A DNA stretch of 41,185 nt. Source: Hymenobacter amundsenii (lineage in GTDB: Bacteria; Bacteroidota; Bacteroidia; Cytophagales; Hymenobacteraceae). The stretch spans positions 1-41,185 of the forward strand of contig NZ_NIRR01000035.1 of the NCBI RefSeq assembly GCF_002204745.1, written 5' to 3'. Under the pieces are notes generated by a model. It was not told the origin of the DNA, made no database searches, and saw only the letters and a list, made by a program, of their open reading frames with translations. The translations under genes and the position numbers were made by a program. This document shows positions 15,292 through 23,188 of this stretch, in pieces; the first letter of the stretch is position 1; each line of letters starts with the position of its first letter.

Positions 15292-16833
15292 GTGAAAGAA
15301 TCCCGCGTGCTTCCCGTCCTGCTGGCTTCGGTCAAGTTTGCATCTGGCTACCTGCTGGCCAGCCGGGCCTACGAACTGCACCGCGACGAGTATCTGTACC
15401 TCGATTACGGCCGCCACCTGGCCTGGGGCTACCTCGAAGTGCCGCCCCTCACGGCCCTGCAAAGCTGGGTTACGCTGGCGCTCGGCGGCAGCTGGTTCTG
15501 GGTGAAATTCTGGCCCCTGCTCTGGGGCAGCCTTACGATATACGTGGTGGGGCGGGCCGTGCAGCGGCTGGGCGGCGGCCCCTGGGCCGTGGCGCTGGCC
15601 GGCCTGAGCTTCCTGCTGGGCGCGTATGCCCGGCTCAACTTCCTGTTTCAGCCCAACTCGTTCGAGGTGCTGGCTTTCACGGCCATGTGCTACTGGCTGA
15701 TTCGCTACGTGCAGGAGCCCGCCCCGCGCTGGCTCTACGCCACCGGGGTGCTGCTGGGGCTGGCGTTGCTGAACAAGTATTCGGCCCTGTTTTTCGGGGC
15801 GGCGCTGGTGGGGGCACTGCTGCTTACGCCCCTACGGCAGGTGCTGGCCACGCGGGCGTTCTGGCTGGGCGCGGGGCTGGCGCTGCTGCTGTGGCTGCCC
15901 AACCTGAGCTGGCAGGTCGGGCACGGGCTGCCGTTTCGTCACCACATGCGGCTGCTCCACGACAGCCAGCTGGTGAACGTAACGGTGGCCGGATTCTGGA
16001 AAAGCCAGCTGGTGATGAACCTGGGTAGCCTGTGGGTGTGGGTGGCCGGGCTGCTGGCGTTGCTGCTGCGTCCGGCGTGGCGGCCCTACCGGGCGGTGGG
16101 GTTGGTGTACGTAGGCGCACTGCTGCTGCTGACCCTGCTGCATGGCAAAGACTATTACGCCCTGGCTTACTACCCCATTCTGTTGGCCGCCGGGGCCGCG
16201 TGGTGGGAGCAATGGCTAAGCAGCCGCCCGCGCCTGGGGCGGGTGCTACGGCCGGTGCTATTGGTGCTGCCCGTGGCGCTTAGCATCCGCATATTGCCGC
16301 TGCTGTTCACCATTGAGCCGCCTACCAGTATGCTGGCCCTCGGCCAACGCTACCAGAAGCTGGGCGTGCTGCGCTGGGAAGATGGCCGCGACCACCCCTT
16401 GCCCCAGGACTACGCCGACATGCTGGGCTGGCGCGAGCTGGCCGATAAAACCCGGGCCGCCTACGAGGCCCTGCCCGCTGCGGCCCGCGCCCGCACCCTC
16501 ATCCTGACGGCCAACTACGGCCAGGCCGGGGCCATTAACTACTACAACCGCCACCGGACCCTGCCGCTGGCCAACAGCTTCAACGGCAGCTACCTGTTCT
16601 GGCAGCCCGCGCCGCCGGCCGGCGGATGGGAACATATTCTGTTCGTGGATGATGCACCCAAAGCCGATTTGGCCCACCATTTCCGCTCGTTGCGGCGGGT
16701 GGGTGAAGTCCGCAACCCCTACGCCCGCGAGCGGGGCACCGTCATTCTGCTCGGCACGCACCCTGATGTCATCCTGCGCAATTATGCCCAGCAGGAGCAC
16801 CGCCGCCAGCTAGCCGCGTGGGGGCAATTCTGA
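15292..16833 (+). CDS. GT39/ArnT-like membrane glycosyltransferase
   Basis: An integral-membrane glycosyltransferase of the GT-C fold (PMT_2 / GT39-like), which uses a polyprenyl-phosphate sugar to glycosylate a lipid or protein on the periplasmic side. The 513-residue protein has about ten hydrophobic segments. The first periplasmic loop carries the acidic catalytic/metal motif in ELHRDEYLYLDYGRHLAWGYLEVPPLTA (about residues 25-52). FKSWLNKYS-like residues are represented by LLNKYSALFFGAAL. A soluble C-terminal domain begins near residue 340. The GTG at 15292 is chosen as start; the frame is open further upstream but would overlap the preceding gene in another frame. The target (lipid A, teichoic-like glycan or protein) is unknown. 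Confidence 0.82.
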   Translation: MKESRVLPVLLASVKFASGYLLASRAYELHRDEYLYLDYGRHLAWGYLEVPPLTALQSWVTLALGGSWFWVKFWPLLWGSLTIYVVGRAVQRLGGGPWAVALAGLSFLLGAYARLNFLFQPNSFEVLAFTAMCYWLIRYVQEPAPRWLYATGVLLGLALLNKYSALFFGAALVGALLLTPLRQVLATRAFWLGAGLALLLWLPNLSWQVGHGLPFRHHMRLLHDSQLVNVTVAGFWKSQLVMNLGSLWVWVAGLLALLLRPAWRPYRAVGLVYVGALLLLTLLHGKDYYALAYYPILLAAGAAWWEQWLSSRPRLGRVLRPVLLVLPVALSIRILPLLFTIEPPTSMLALGQRYQKLGVLRWEDGRDHPLPQDYADMLGWRELADKTRAAYEALPAAARARTLILTANYGQAGAINYYNRHRTLPLANSFNGSYLFWQPAPPAGGWEHILFVDDAPKADLAHHFRSLRRVGEVRNPYARERGTVILLGTHPDVILRNYAQQEHRRQLAAWGQF

Positions 16834-16911
16834 GGCGGCGGCCGTCGCCACCAAAAAGGTAAAAAATTCAGCCGCTGTACCCCTCTGTCAAAGTCTGCCC
16901 CAAATATCTTC

Positions 16912-17514
16912 TCACTTCCGCACCACGTCCACGATTTCCTCTTTTTCGAGCATGATGTTGAGGTCGTAGCGGGTGAGTTCGAGCGGGTCGGGGGCAAAGT
17001 TTTCGGGCCGGTTGAGTTCGGCTACCTGGGCTGGGCTGTCGGTTTCGTAGTTGTTGGCCAGCAGTTTCACGGCGTTGCCGGCCACGTCCTGCACTTTCCA
17101 GAGCGAGTAGTGGCCGTTGTCGGTGCGCACATGGTAAAGGTCGCCTTTGTGGGGCAGGCTGATGAACGACTGATTGGCGCGGACTTCGTTGCCCTGGGCC
17201 ACCAGGTTCCAGCCCAGGCCCAGCAGCGCCAGCAGCAGCCCCGCGAAGTGCCAGCCCGGCACCCGGCTCCGCTGTTTCAGCTCCCGAAACGACTGGCGCA
17301 GGGCGGGTTCCATCTCTTTGGGCCGGATAACGAAGTGGCAGTGCTGGCATTCCGAGGCCCCGGTTTTGCCGATGGGCAGCAGCGGCAGCCAGTACAGGTG
17401 CACGTACCGCCCAAACACGCTCGTGCGCAGGGCATCGGGGGTGGCGCAGGCCGGGCAGTGGCCTTGCGCGGGCTCGGTGCGCAGGTGCGACGAATTGTAG
17501 CCGTAGATAACCAT
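16912..17514 (-). CDS. Zinc-ribbon membrane protein
   Basis: A 200-residue protein with an N-terminal double-Cys zinc ribbon: HCPACATPDAL (about residues 19-29) and ECQHCHFVIRP (about residues 55-65). These bracket FGRYVHLYWLPLLPIGKTG, a pattern typical of zinc-ribbon membrane proteins of unknown role. One transmembrane helix (WHFAGLLLALLGLGWNLVA, about residues 92-110) precedes a C-terminal domain of about 90 residues that is beta-rich at first and ends in charged residues. The ribbon would be cytoplasmic if the N-terminus is inside. It is convergent with the glycosyltransferase gene (78-base gap, no strong hairpin). No enzyme activity is suggested by the sequence. Confidence 0.75.
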   Translation of the reverse strand: MVIYGYNSSHLRTEPAQGHCPACATPDALRTSVFGRYVHLYWLPLLPIGKTGASECQHCHFVIRPKEMEPALRQSFRELKQRSRVPGWHFAGLLLALLGLGWNLVAQGNEVRANQSFISLPHKGDLYHVRTDNGHYSLWKVQDVAGNAVKLLANNYETDSPAQVAELNRPENFAPDPLELTRYDLNIMLEKEEIVDVVRK

Positions 17515-18003
17515 AATGCCGAAAAACAGGACCCGGTGCCCGGATTAGCGTAAGGGCCGGATGAGGCAGGAACAGCCGGGAGATATTGAGTGGTTAATAT
17601 TCGGGTTTTTTACCCGAAAAACCAACGGGCTGTAGTAGCTACCGGGCTTTAAAGCAGCATCGGGGCCGCTAGCGCCGGACTAACGCGGGCTGGCCACGTC
17701 GGGGCAGTTTTAGGCAGCGTGGGGTACGGAATACCGGTTGGTAAGCCGCTCAGCAAAGCTATCTGCCCCGCTTTTCAGGCTACCTGAAGAAAGCAGCGGC
17801 CTCCTGTTTCGCGTCGCGTCGGTGGAGGTTCGATGCTCCAGAAGCCGCGTTAGCAGCAACGCGCCGCAGAATACGATGTCGCTGCCCTAATATTGGCTAA
17901 CTTCCGCAGCTTCGGTTCCCGGGTGCCCGCGCCCTCATGCGGCGTTTTCTTTCTGGATATTTTGAGTAAACTTTAGGACCTCACCCTTAAAAACAAGGCC
18001 GTC
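17515..18003. other. 489-base non-coding gap before the S9 peptidase gene
   Basis: No convincing gene on either strand. It contains one small perfect hairpin, 17600-17618 (TTCGGGT, 5 T loop, ACCCGAA), and otherwise GC-rich sequence without clear repeats. The last 50 bases become AT-rich and include TAAACTTTA and TATTTTG (near 17957-17975), possible weak promoter elements for the peptidase gene. A T-loop-like GGTTCGATGC at about 17827 is not part of a foldable tRNA. Confidence 0.6.
17600..17618. other. Small perfect stem-loop
   Basis: A 7-bp perfect stem (TTCGGGT/ACCCGAA) around five T residues, followed by AAACC. It lies 86 bases upstream of the zinc-ribbon gene's start, in the divergent gap. 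It might be a terminator reading on the minus strand or a regulatory site. Confidence 0.5.
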
Positions 18004-20457
18004 ATGAAAAAACTCCTGCTTGGGCTACTGCTGCTCAGTGCGCCTGCTGCCATGGCGCAGGATGCCGCTACCTACCAGACGCCCCCCAAAGCCCTGGCCG
18101 ACCTCGTGACGGTGGCGCCCACACCGGGCGTGAGCGTGGATTCGAAAGGCGAGTACCTGCTGATTCTGGAGCGGGCCGCCAACCCCACCATCGCCGAGCT
18201 CTCGCAGCCCGAGCTGCGGCTGGCGGGCGTGCGGCTCAACCCCGCTTCCAACGGGCCCAGCCGGGCCCAGTACCTGACCGGCCTGAAGCTGAAAAAGCTG
18301 CCCTCCGGGGCCGAACGGCCCATCACGGGCCTGCCCGCCGAAGCCCAGCTCAGCTACGTGCAATGGTCGCCCGATGAAACCAAGATTGCCTTTACCAACA
18401 CTACCGACGGCCGCATCGAGCTGTACGTGGCCGATGTGGCCACGGCCGCAGCCCGGCGCGTGAGCAGCGTGGCCCTGAACGCCGTGCTGGGTACGCCCTA
18501 CGCCTGGCTTTCCAATGGGCAGGGCTTTGTTGTGCGGGCCGTGCCGGCCGGGCGCGGGGCGGCTCCGGCGGTCAGCCGGGTGCCGGCGGGGCCCACGGTG
18601 CAGCAGAACCTGGGCCGTTCGGGCCAGGCGCCCACGTACCAGGATTTGCTTAAAAACCCCTCCGACGAAGCGCAGTTTACTTATTACGCCACCGCGCAGG
18701 TTATGCGCATGGGGCTTGATGGGGAGGTGCGGGCCATTGGCCAGCCGGGCATCATTACGGGTGCCCAGCCCTCGCCCGATGGCCGCTTCGTGCTGACTGA
18801 AACGGTACACGCGCCGTTTTCCTACCTCGTGCCGGTGTACCGCTTCCCGCTTCGCACGGAAGTGTTCAGCCTCGATGGGGCCCTGGTGAAAAAGCTGGCC
18901 GACACGCCCGCCCAGGAAAACGTGCCCTATAGCCCCGACGGCGCCCCCACCGGTCCGCGCGATTACGCCTGGCGCACCGACGTGCCGGCCACGGTTTTCT
19001 ACACCGAAGCCCAGGACGGCGGTGACCCGAAGCAAAAGGCCGACATCCGCGACAAGGTGTTCGCCCTCGATGCCCCGTTTGCCGGAGCTCCCAAGGAAAT
19101 CTACGCGGCCCGGTACCGCTTCCGGGGCTTCGAGTGGGGCGACGACAACGTGGCGCTGGCTACCGAACGGTGGTGGCAGTCGCGCCAGACGCTAACCAAG
19201 CTCGTGAACCCGCGCACGGGGCAGGCCAGCATCTTGTTCGACCGCTCGTTTGAGGACCGCTACTCCGACCCCGGCCAGCCCGACACCCGCCGCAACCAGT
19301 ACGGCCGCGAGGTGCTCAACTTACTGCCCAAGGGCGAATTGCTGATGCTCAACGGCACGGGCGCTTCCGCCAGTGGCGACCGGCCTTTCGTGAGCGTGCT
19401 CAACCTGAACACCCGTAAGAGCAAGGAAATCTGGCGCTCCCAGGCCCCGCAGTTCGAGCGGCCCGTAGCCGTGCTCGACGCCAAAAACCGGGTGCTCCTT
19501 ACCACCCAGGAGCAGCCCGACGAAAACCCGAACTACTACGTGCGCAACTTGCTGCGGCGCATCGCCCCCCAGCGCGTCACCGATTTCCCCCACCCGTACC
19601 CCCAGCTCAAGGGCATCCAGAAGGAGCAACTCCGCTACAAACGGGCCGACGGCGTGGAGCTGACGGCCATGCTCTACCTGCCCGCCGGCTACAAGAAATC
19701 GGATGGCCCCCTGCCTACCTTCCTGTGGGCCTACCCGGCCGAGTTCAAGAGTGCCGCCGCCGCCGGCCAGGTCAACGGCTCGCCCTACCAGTTCAACCGC
19801 ATCAGCTACTGGGGCGCGGCGGCTTTCGTCACGATGGGCTACGCCATCCTCGACAACGCCAGCATCCCGATAGTGGGCGAGGGCGACAAAGAGCCCAACG
19901 ACACCTACGTAACCCAGCTCGTTTCCAGCGCCCAGGCGGCCATCGACGAGGGCGTACGCCGGGGGGTGGTCGATGCCAACCGCGTGGCGGTGGGCGGCCA
20001 CTCCTATGGGGCTTTCATGACGGCCAACTTGCTCTCGCACAGCAACCTGTTCCGGGCCGGCATTGCCCGCAGCGGCGCCTACAACCGCACCCTCACGCCC
20101 TTCGGCTTCCAGAACGAGCAGCGCACTTACTGGCAGGCCCCGGAGGTGTACAACACCATGTCGCCCTTCCAGCAAGCCGACAAAATGAAGACCCCGCTGC
20201 TGCTCGTTCACGGCGAGGCCGACAACAACACCGGCACCTTCCCGATGCAGTCGGAACGTTACTACACGGCCCTCAAAAGCTTCGGCGCCAGCACCCGCTT
20301 GGTGCTGCTGCCCTACGAGAGCCACGGCTACACGGCCAAGGAGTCGCTCTTGCACATGCTCTGGGAGATGAACAGCTGGCTGGATAAGTTCGTGAAGAAC
20401 CCCCCGGCCGCGGGTACTGAAAAGTCCGTCGGCCAGGCCGGCACCGGTACGAAATAA
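18004..20457 (+). CDS. S9 family prolyl-oligopeptidase-type peptidase (glutamyl endopeptidase-like)
   Basis: Exported serine peptidase of 817 residues. A signal peptide (MKKLLLGLLLLSAPAAMAQ) is followed by a beta-propeller-type region (about residues 30-520) and a C-terminal alpha/beta-hydrolase domain. The catalytic triad is visible: Ser667 in VGGHSYGAF, Asp740 in LLLVHGEADNNTG and His774 in YESHGYTAKES. The blocks GHSYGAFMTANLL and FPMQSERYYTALK closely resemble the chloroplast glutamyl endopeptidase (CGEP) of plants, which cleaves after Glu, rather than general prolyl oligopeptidases. The length is close to that family. Likely periplasmic. It is convergent with the M28 peptidase gene, with a hairpin between. 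Glu specificity is inferred only from resemblance. Confidence 0.92.
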   Translation: MKKLLLGLLLLSAPAAMAQDAATYQTPPKALADLVTVAPTPGVSVDSKGEYLLILERAANPTIAELSQPELRLAGVRLNPASNGPSRAQYLTGLKLKKLPSGAERPITGLPAEAQLSYVQWSPDETKIAFTNTTDGRIELYVADVATAAARRVSSVALNAVLGTPYAWLSNGQGFVVRAVPAGRGAAPAVSRVPAGPTVQQNLGRSGQAPTYQDLLKNPSDEAQFTYYATAQVMRMGLDGEVRAIGQPGIITGAQPSPDGRFVLTETVHAPFSYLVPVYRFPLRTEVFSLDGALVKKLADTPAQENVPYSPDGAPTGPRDYAWRTDVPATVFYTEAQDGGDPKQKADIRDKVFALDAPFAGAPKEIYAARYRFRGFEWGDDNVALATERWWQSRQTLTKLVNPRTGQASILFDRSFEDRYSDPGQPDTRRNQYGREVLNLLPKGELLMLNGTGASASGDRPFVSVLNLNTRKSKEIWRSQAPQFERPVAVLDAKNRVLLTTQEQPDENPNYYVRNLLRRIAPQRVTDFPHPYPQLKGIQKEQLRYKRADGVELTAMLYLPAGYKKSDGPLPTFLWAYPAEFKSAAAAGQVNGSPYQFNRISYWGAAAFVTMGYAILDNASIPIVGEGDKEPNDTYVTQLVSSAQAAIDEGVRRGVVDANRVAVGGHSYGAFMTANLLSHSNLFRAGIARSGAYNRTLTPFGFQNEQRTYWQAPEVYNTMSPFQQADKMKTPLLLVHGEADNNTGTFPMQSERYYTALKSFGASTRLVLLPYESHGYTAKESLLHMLWEMNSWLDKFVKNPPAAGTEKSVGQAGTGTK

Positions 20458-20472
20458 CGTAGTCTAGTTGAC

Positions 20473-20510
20473 CCAAAACGCTCGTCCACCATGTGGGCGA
20501 GGCCGTTTGG
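20473..20510. terminator. Hairpin between convergent peptidase genes
   Basis: An imperfect stem of about 17 bp (20473-20489 with 20493-20510, one bulge, one G-T pair) around a 3-base loop. It lies 16 bases after the S9 peptidase stop and 37 bases from the M28 gene's stop, so it can serve both. Confidence 0.6.
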
Positions 20511-20546
20511 CGTAGGGGTGGATCGGTGGCTGAAATCCGTTCACTA

Positions 20547-22211
20547 CTACTGCCCCCCGAACTGCCGGCCGAAATAGTCGTTGGGGTTCCAGTGGGGGCG
20601 CTCGGGGGCCTGGGCCACGAGGTACCCGACCAGGAAGTTGAGCTGCACGTAGGTGCGGCCGGCCGCGAAATCGAAGGTGCCGTTCATGTCGTCCTGGGGC
20701 TTGTGGTAGGTGAGGGCCCGCCACTGCTGCACCTGCTGGTTGAGGTTGTTGCGGCCGTCGGGCGTGCGGTTGCCGTACTTGATGTGCAGGGCCGGAATGC
20801 CCTGGGCCACGAAACTGTACTGGTCGGAGCGGATAAAGCGGTTCTGCTCGGGTTCGGGGTCGTCCTCCACCGTCAGCTTCAGGTAGGCCGCCGCCTGCGC
20901 CACCGGCCCGGCCAGCGTGGAGTGCTGGGCTCCCAGTGGCACAATGGACAGCAGTGGGGCGATGATGGTCGGCATATCGGTATTCACGTCGGCCACCAGC
21001 TGGGCGGCGGGCACGGTGGGCCGGGCGGCGAAGTAGGCCGAACCCAACAGGCCCAGCTCCTCGCCGGTTTGCAGCACGAACAGAATGCTGCGGCGGGGTT
21101 TGTGTTTGAGGCGCGAATAGATGCCGGCAATTTCAAGCACCGTGGCCACGCCCGAAGCGTTGTCGTGGGCCCCGTTGTAAATGGAGTCGCCGCGCACGGG
21201 CGCGCCCACGCCCAGGTGGTCGAGGTGGGCCGAATGCACCACGTACTCCTCGCGCAGCTTGGCATCGGAGCCGGTGATTTTGCCCACCACATTGTAGGAG
21301 TCGAAATCCTGGTAAGCCGACTGCCAGCGGGCGGCCAGCGTGCCGGGCAGCGCCACCGGCGCGGGCGTGCCTTGGCGCAGGCGCGCCATCACCTGGCCCG
21401 TATCGGTGGCGGCGTTGCGCAGCAGGGCCTGCAGACCGGCCGCCGAGAGCGTGCCCGTGAGAGCCACGCCACCCGGTCCGCTCACGAAGCCCCGGGCGGC
21501 CGCCACCCGGCCATCGGGGCCAACCACACTGGTAGTTGAAAGCGGCCGGGGCACGCCGGCGGGGGCAGGGCGCAGGGTGGCGAAAAGCACACCCACCGCC
21601 CCGTGGGCGGCGGCCGTACGCACGAGCAGGGTCTGGTCTTGGCTGGCGGCGGCCACGGTGCTCGGGAACGTGCGGGGCGCGCCGCGCAGCACCACTACCA
21701 CTTTGCCCCGGGCATCTAGGCCCTGGTAGTCATCGTAGTTTTGCTGAGGGGCCGTGATGCCGTAGCCGGCGAAAACGAGGCCGGCGGCGGGCAGTTGGGC
21801 GGCCGGCTGCTCGGGGTGGGGGTAGAGGCCTACCGCATCGAGTGGCAGACTAGCTCGGCCCGTTGGGGGCTGGTAGACCACGTCCGCGCCCGGCTGCACG
21901 GTGGCCCGGCGCAGGCGCACGCGTTGGGTGAAGCCGCCGTTTTCGCCGGCCGGCTCTGCGCCTCTTTCTTTCAATTGGGCCACCACATAGTCTACTGCCA
22001 GCTGGTAGCCGGGCGTGCCGGGCTTGCGGCCCAGCAGCCGGTCGTCGGCCAGGTAGGCAATATGAGCCCGGAGGGCTTCGGGCTGCACCTGCTCTAGGGC
22101 CCGGCGCACGGGTTTGGGCACGGCGGGCGCGGTGGGAGCCGGGGGGGGCAGGGGGGCCAGGGAAAGCAGCCCGAGGGCCGGAAGCAGCAGGAGCAGGGGA
22201 AGAAATTTCAT
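20547..22211 (-). CDS. M28 family zinc aminopeptidase with PA domain
   Basis: Exported M28 metallopeptidase of 554 residues. A signal-anchor-like N-terminus (MKFLPLLLLLPALGLLSLAP) is followed by a helical segment, a PA (protease-associated) domain at about 135-240 (GLVFAGYGITAPQQNYDDYQGLDARGKVVVVLRG) and the catalytic domain. Zinc-site residues are readable: His329 and Asp331 (SAHLDHLG), Asp350 (AHDNASG), Glu384-Glu385 (QTGEELGLLG), Asp408 (ADVNTD) and a C-terminal His in ALTYHKPQDD. These are the usual M28 ligands and catalytic Glu. It probably trims peptides in the periplasm. The ATG at 22211 starts exactly at the signal peptide; an in-frame ATG at 22229 adds six residues. It is convergent with the S9 peptidase, but a shared pathway is only inferred. 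Confidence 0.92.
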   Translation of the reverse strand: MKFLPLLLLLPALGLLSLAPLPPPAPTAPAVPKPVRRALEQVQPEALRAHIAYLADDRLLGRKPGTPGYQLAVDYVVAQLKERGAEPAGENGGFTQRVRLRRATVQPGADVVYQPPTGRASLPLDAVGLYPHPEQPAAQLPAAGLVFAGYGITAPQQNYDDYQGLDARGKVVVVLRGAPRTFPSTVAAASQDQTLLVRTAAAHGAVGVLFATLRPAPAGVPRPLSTTSVVGPDGRVAAARGFVSGPGGVALTGTLSAAGLQALLRNAATDTGQVMARLRQGTPAPVALPGTLAARWQSAYQDFDSYNVVGKITGSDAKLREEYVVHSAHLDHLGVGAPVRGDSIYNGAHDNASGVATVLEIAGIYSRLKHKPRRSILFVLQTGEELGLLGSAYFAARPTVPAAQLVADVNTDMPTIIAPLLSIVPLGAQHSTLAGPVAQAAAYLKLTVEDDPEPEQNRFIRSDQYSFVAQGIPALHIKYGNRTPDGRNNLNQQVQQWRALTYHKPQDDMNGTFDFAAGRTYVQLNFLVGYLVAQAPERPHWNPNDYFGRQFGGQ

Positions 22212-22258
22212 GGCATCAGCAATAAGCACAGACTGGTTTCATGCGCCAACCGGCAGCC

Positions 22259-22468
22259 TTACACGGCCTGCTCCAGGTTCTGAGGCAGCGTTTCGGTGCG
22301 GGGGGCGTGAGCGGCAATGTTGCCGAGAATGATGGCGTCGGCATTGGGCCCGATGGGCAGGCGGTTGTCGGGCCGCGCGCTAAACAGCTGGTGGTAATCA
22401 ACCGGAAAAGCAGCGGCCGGCATGAGGCAGGGCGGGTAAGACAAAACGGAAGCGGCGCGGTCTGGCAT
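22259..22468 (-). CDS. Possible small protein, unknown
   Basis: A 69-residue reading frame in an otherwise empty 338-base gap. Its sequence is plausible for a real protein (PVDYHQLFSARPDNRLPIG, then ADAIILGNIAAHAP, ending NLEQAV), in contrast to the Arg/Pro/Cys-rich frames that overlap it. A minus-strand TATATTCG at 22482-22489 resembles TAnnTTTG and lies 13 bases upstream of the start. No family is recognised, and it may be a remnant. Confidence 0.4.
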   Translation of the reverse strand: MPDRAASVLSYPPCLMPAAAFPVDYHQLFSARPDNRLPIGPNADAIILGNIAAHAPRTETLPQNLEQAV

Positions 22469-22481
22469 AGGCCAATGCTGG

Positions 22482-22489
22482 CGAATATA
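22482..22489 (-). promoter_or_regulatory. Possible -7 element for the small gene
   Basis: Minus strand TATATTCG, one mismatch from TAnnTTTG, 13 bases before the start of the 69-residue frame. No -33 TTG is apparent. Confidence 0.35.
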
Positions 22490-22549
22490 CAGTTGCCCGG
22501 GCGCTTTCTCGGGCTTCCGGGGCAGGTTAGGCGAAGACGACTACCTGCC

Positions 22550-23002
22550 TTAAGCCCGGACCATGTGAATGTGCGCAATGTCGTCTTCGAGGTAGCCTTC
22601 GCCCACTTGCCGGAAGCCGAAGCTCTCGTAGAACGCCTGCAAATACAGCTGGGCTCCTATCTGGATGGGTTGGACACCAAACAGCTGCTCGATGCCGCCA
22701 ATGGCCTCGCGCAGCAGCTCCCGGCCCTGGCCGGTGCGCCGGTAGCGGGGGCTGCTCACCACCCGCCCGATGCTGGCCTCGGCGTAGGCCACGCCGGGTC
22801 CGAACAGGCGGGCGTAGGCGGCCAGTTCGCCACCTTCTGGCGCGTGGCCCAGCAGGTGCCAGGCGGTTTGGTCGAGTCCGTCGATGTCCTGAAACGGACA
22901 GGTTTGCTCCACCACGAATACTTCGGAGCGCAGCTGCAGCAGGGCGTACAGCTCGGTGGTGGTCAGGTCGGCGAAGGGCTTGAGGGTCCAGGTTAGGGGC
23001 AT
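22550..23002 (-). CDS. elaA: ElaA-type GNAT acetyltransferase
   Basis: A 150-residue GCN5-related N-acetyltransferase of the ElaA subfamily; substrates of ElaA proteins are unknown. Diagnostic features are ELYALLQLRSEVFVVEQTCPFQDIDGLDQTAWHLLG at about residues 17-52, the acetyl-CoA pyrophosphate-binding loop in RYRRTGQGRELL (about residues 90-101), and FYESFGFRQVGEGYLEDDIAHIHM near the C-terminus. Start 23002 is chosen because the family begins with a conserved W at this position and the -7 box TACCTTTG lies only 4 bases upstream; the longer frame to 23080 would cross the promoter. Confidence 0.9.
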   Translation of the reverse strand: MPLTWTLKPFADLTTTELYALLQLRSEVFVVEQTCPFQDIDGLDQTAWHLLGHAPEGGELAAYARLFGPGVAYAEASIGRVVSSPRYRRTGQGRELLREAIGGIEQLFGVQPIQIGAQLYLQAFYESFGFRQVGEGYLEDDIAHIHMVRA

Positions 23003-23006
23003 GGGG

Positions 23007-23037
23007 CAAAGGTAGCGCGGGGCGGGCAGCTGCCCAA
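23007..23037 (-). promoter_or_regulatory. Promoter of elaA (TTG-N20-TACCTTTG)
   Basis: On the minus strand a -7 element TACCTTTG (23007-23014, perfect match) with TTG at 23035-23037, spaced 20 bases, a textbook Bacteroidota promoter. Only 4 G residues separate it from the ATG at 23002, so the transcript would be leaderless. Confidence 0.7.
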
Positions 23038-23188
23038 CTGCCTGCGGGCGCCGGCCCCACCCAATCGGGGGCAGGCACAATATTAGGTTCCGCTATTTTA
23101 ATGGATATTCGTGTCGAGTCTGCGCTAGCGGAGGCTGGGGGGAACTCCGGCCAAGCTGAGTGGCGGAGGATGAACCAGCGCTTTTTGT

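Noticed and set aside
17820..17850. tRNA-like T-loop (GGTTCGATGC)
   Set aside because: No matching acceptor, D and anticodon arms can be folded around it.
19321..20355. 344-codon minus-strand frame opposite the S9 peptidase
   Set aside because: Antisense of the catalytic domain; no coherent domain or start signals.
22216..22578. 120-codon minus-strand frame overlapping the small gene
   Set aside because: Cys/Arg/Pro-rich composition and overlap with the elaA 3' end; the 69-residue frame in another phase is more protein-like.
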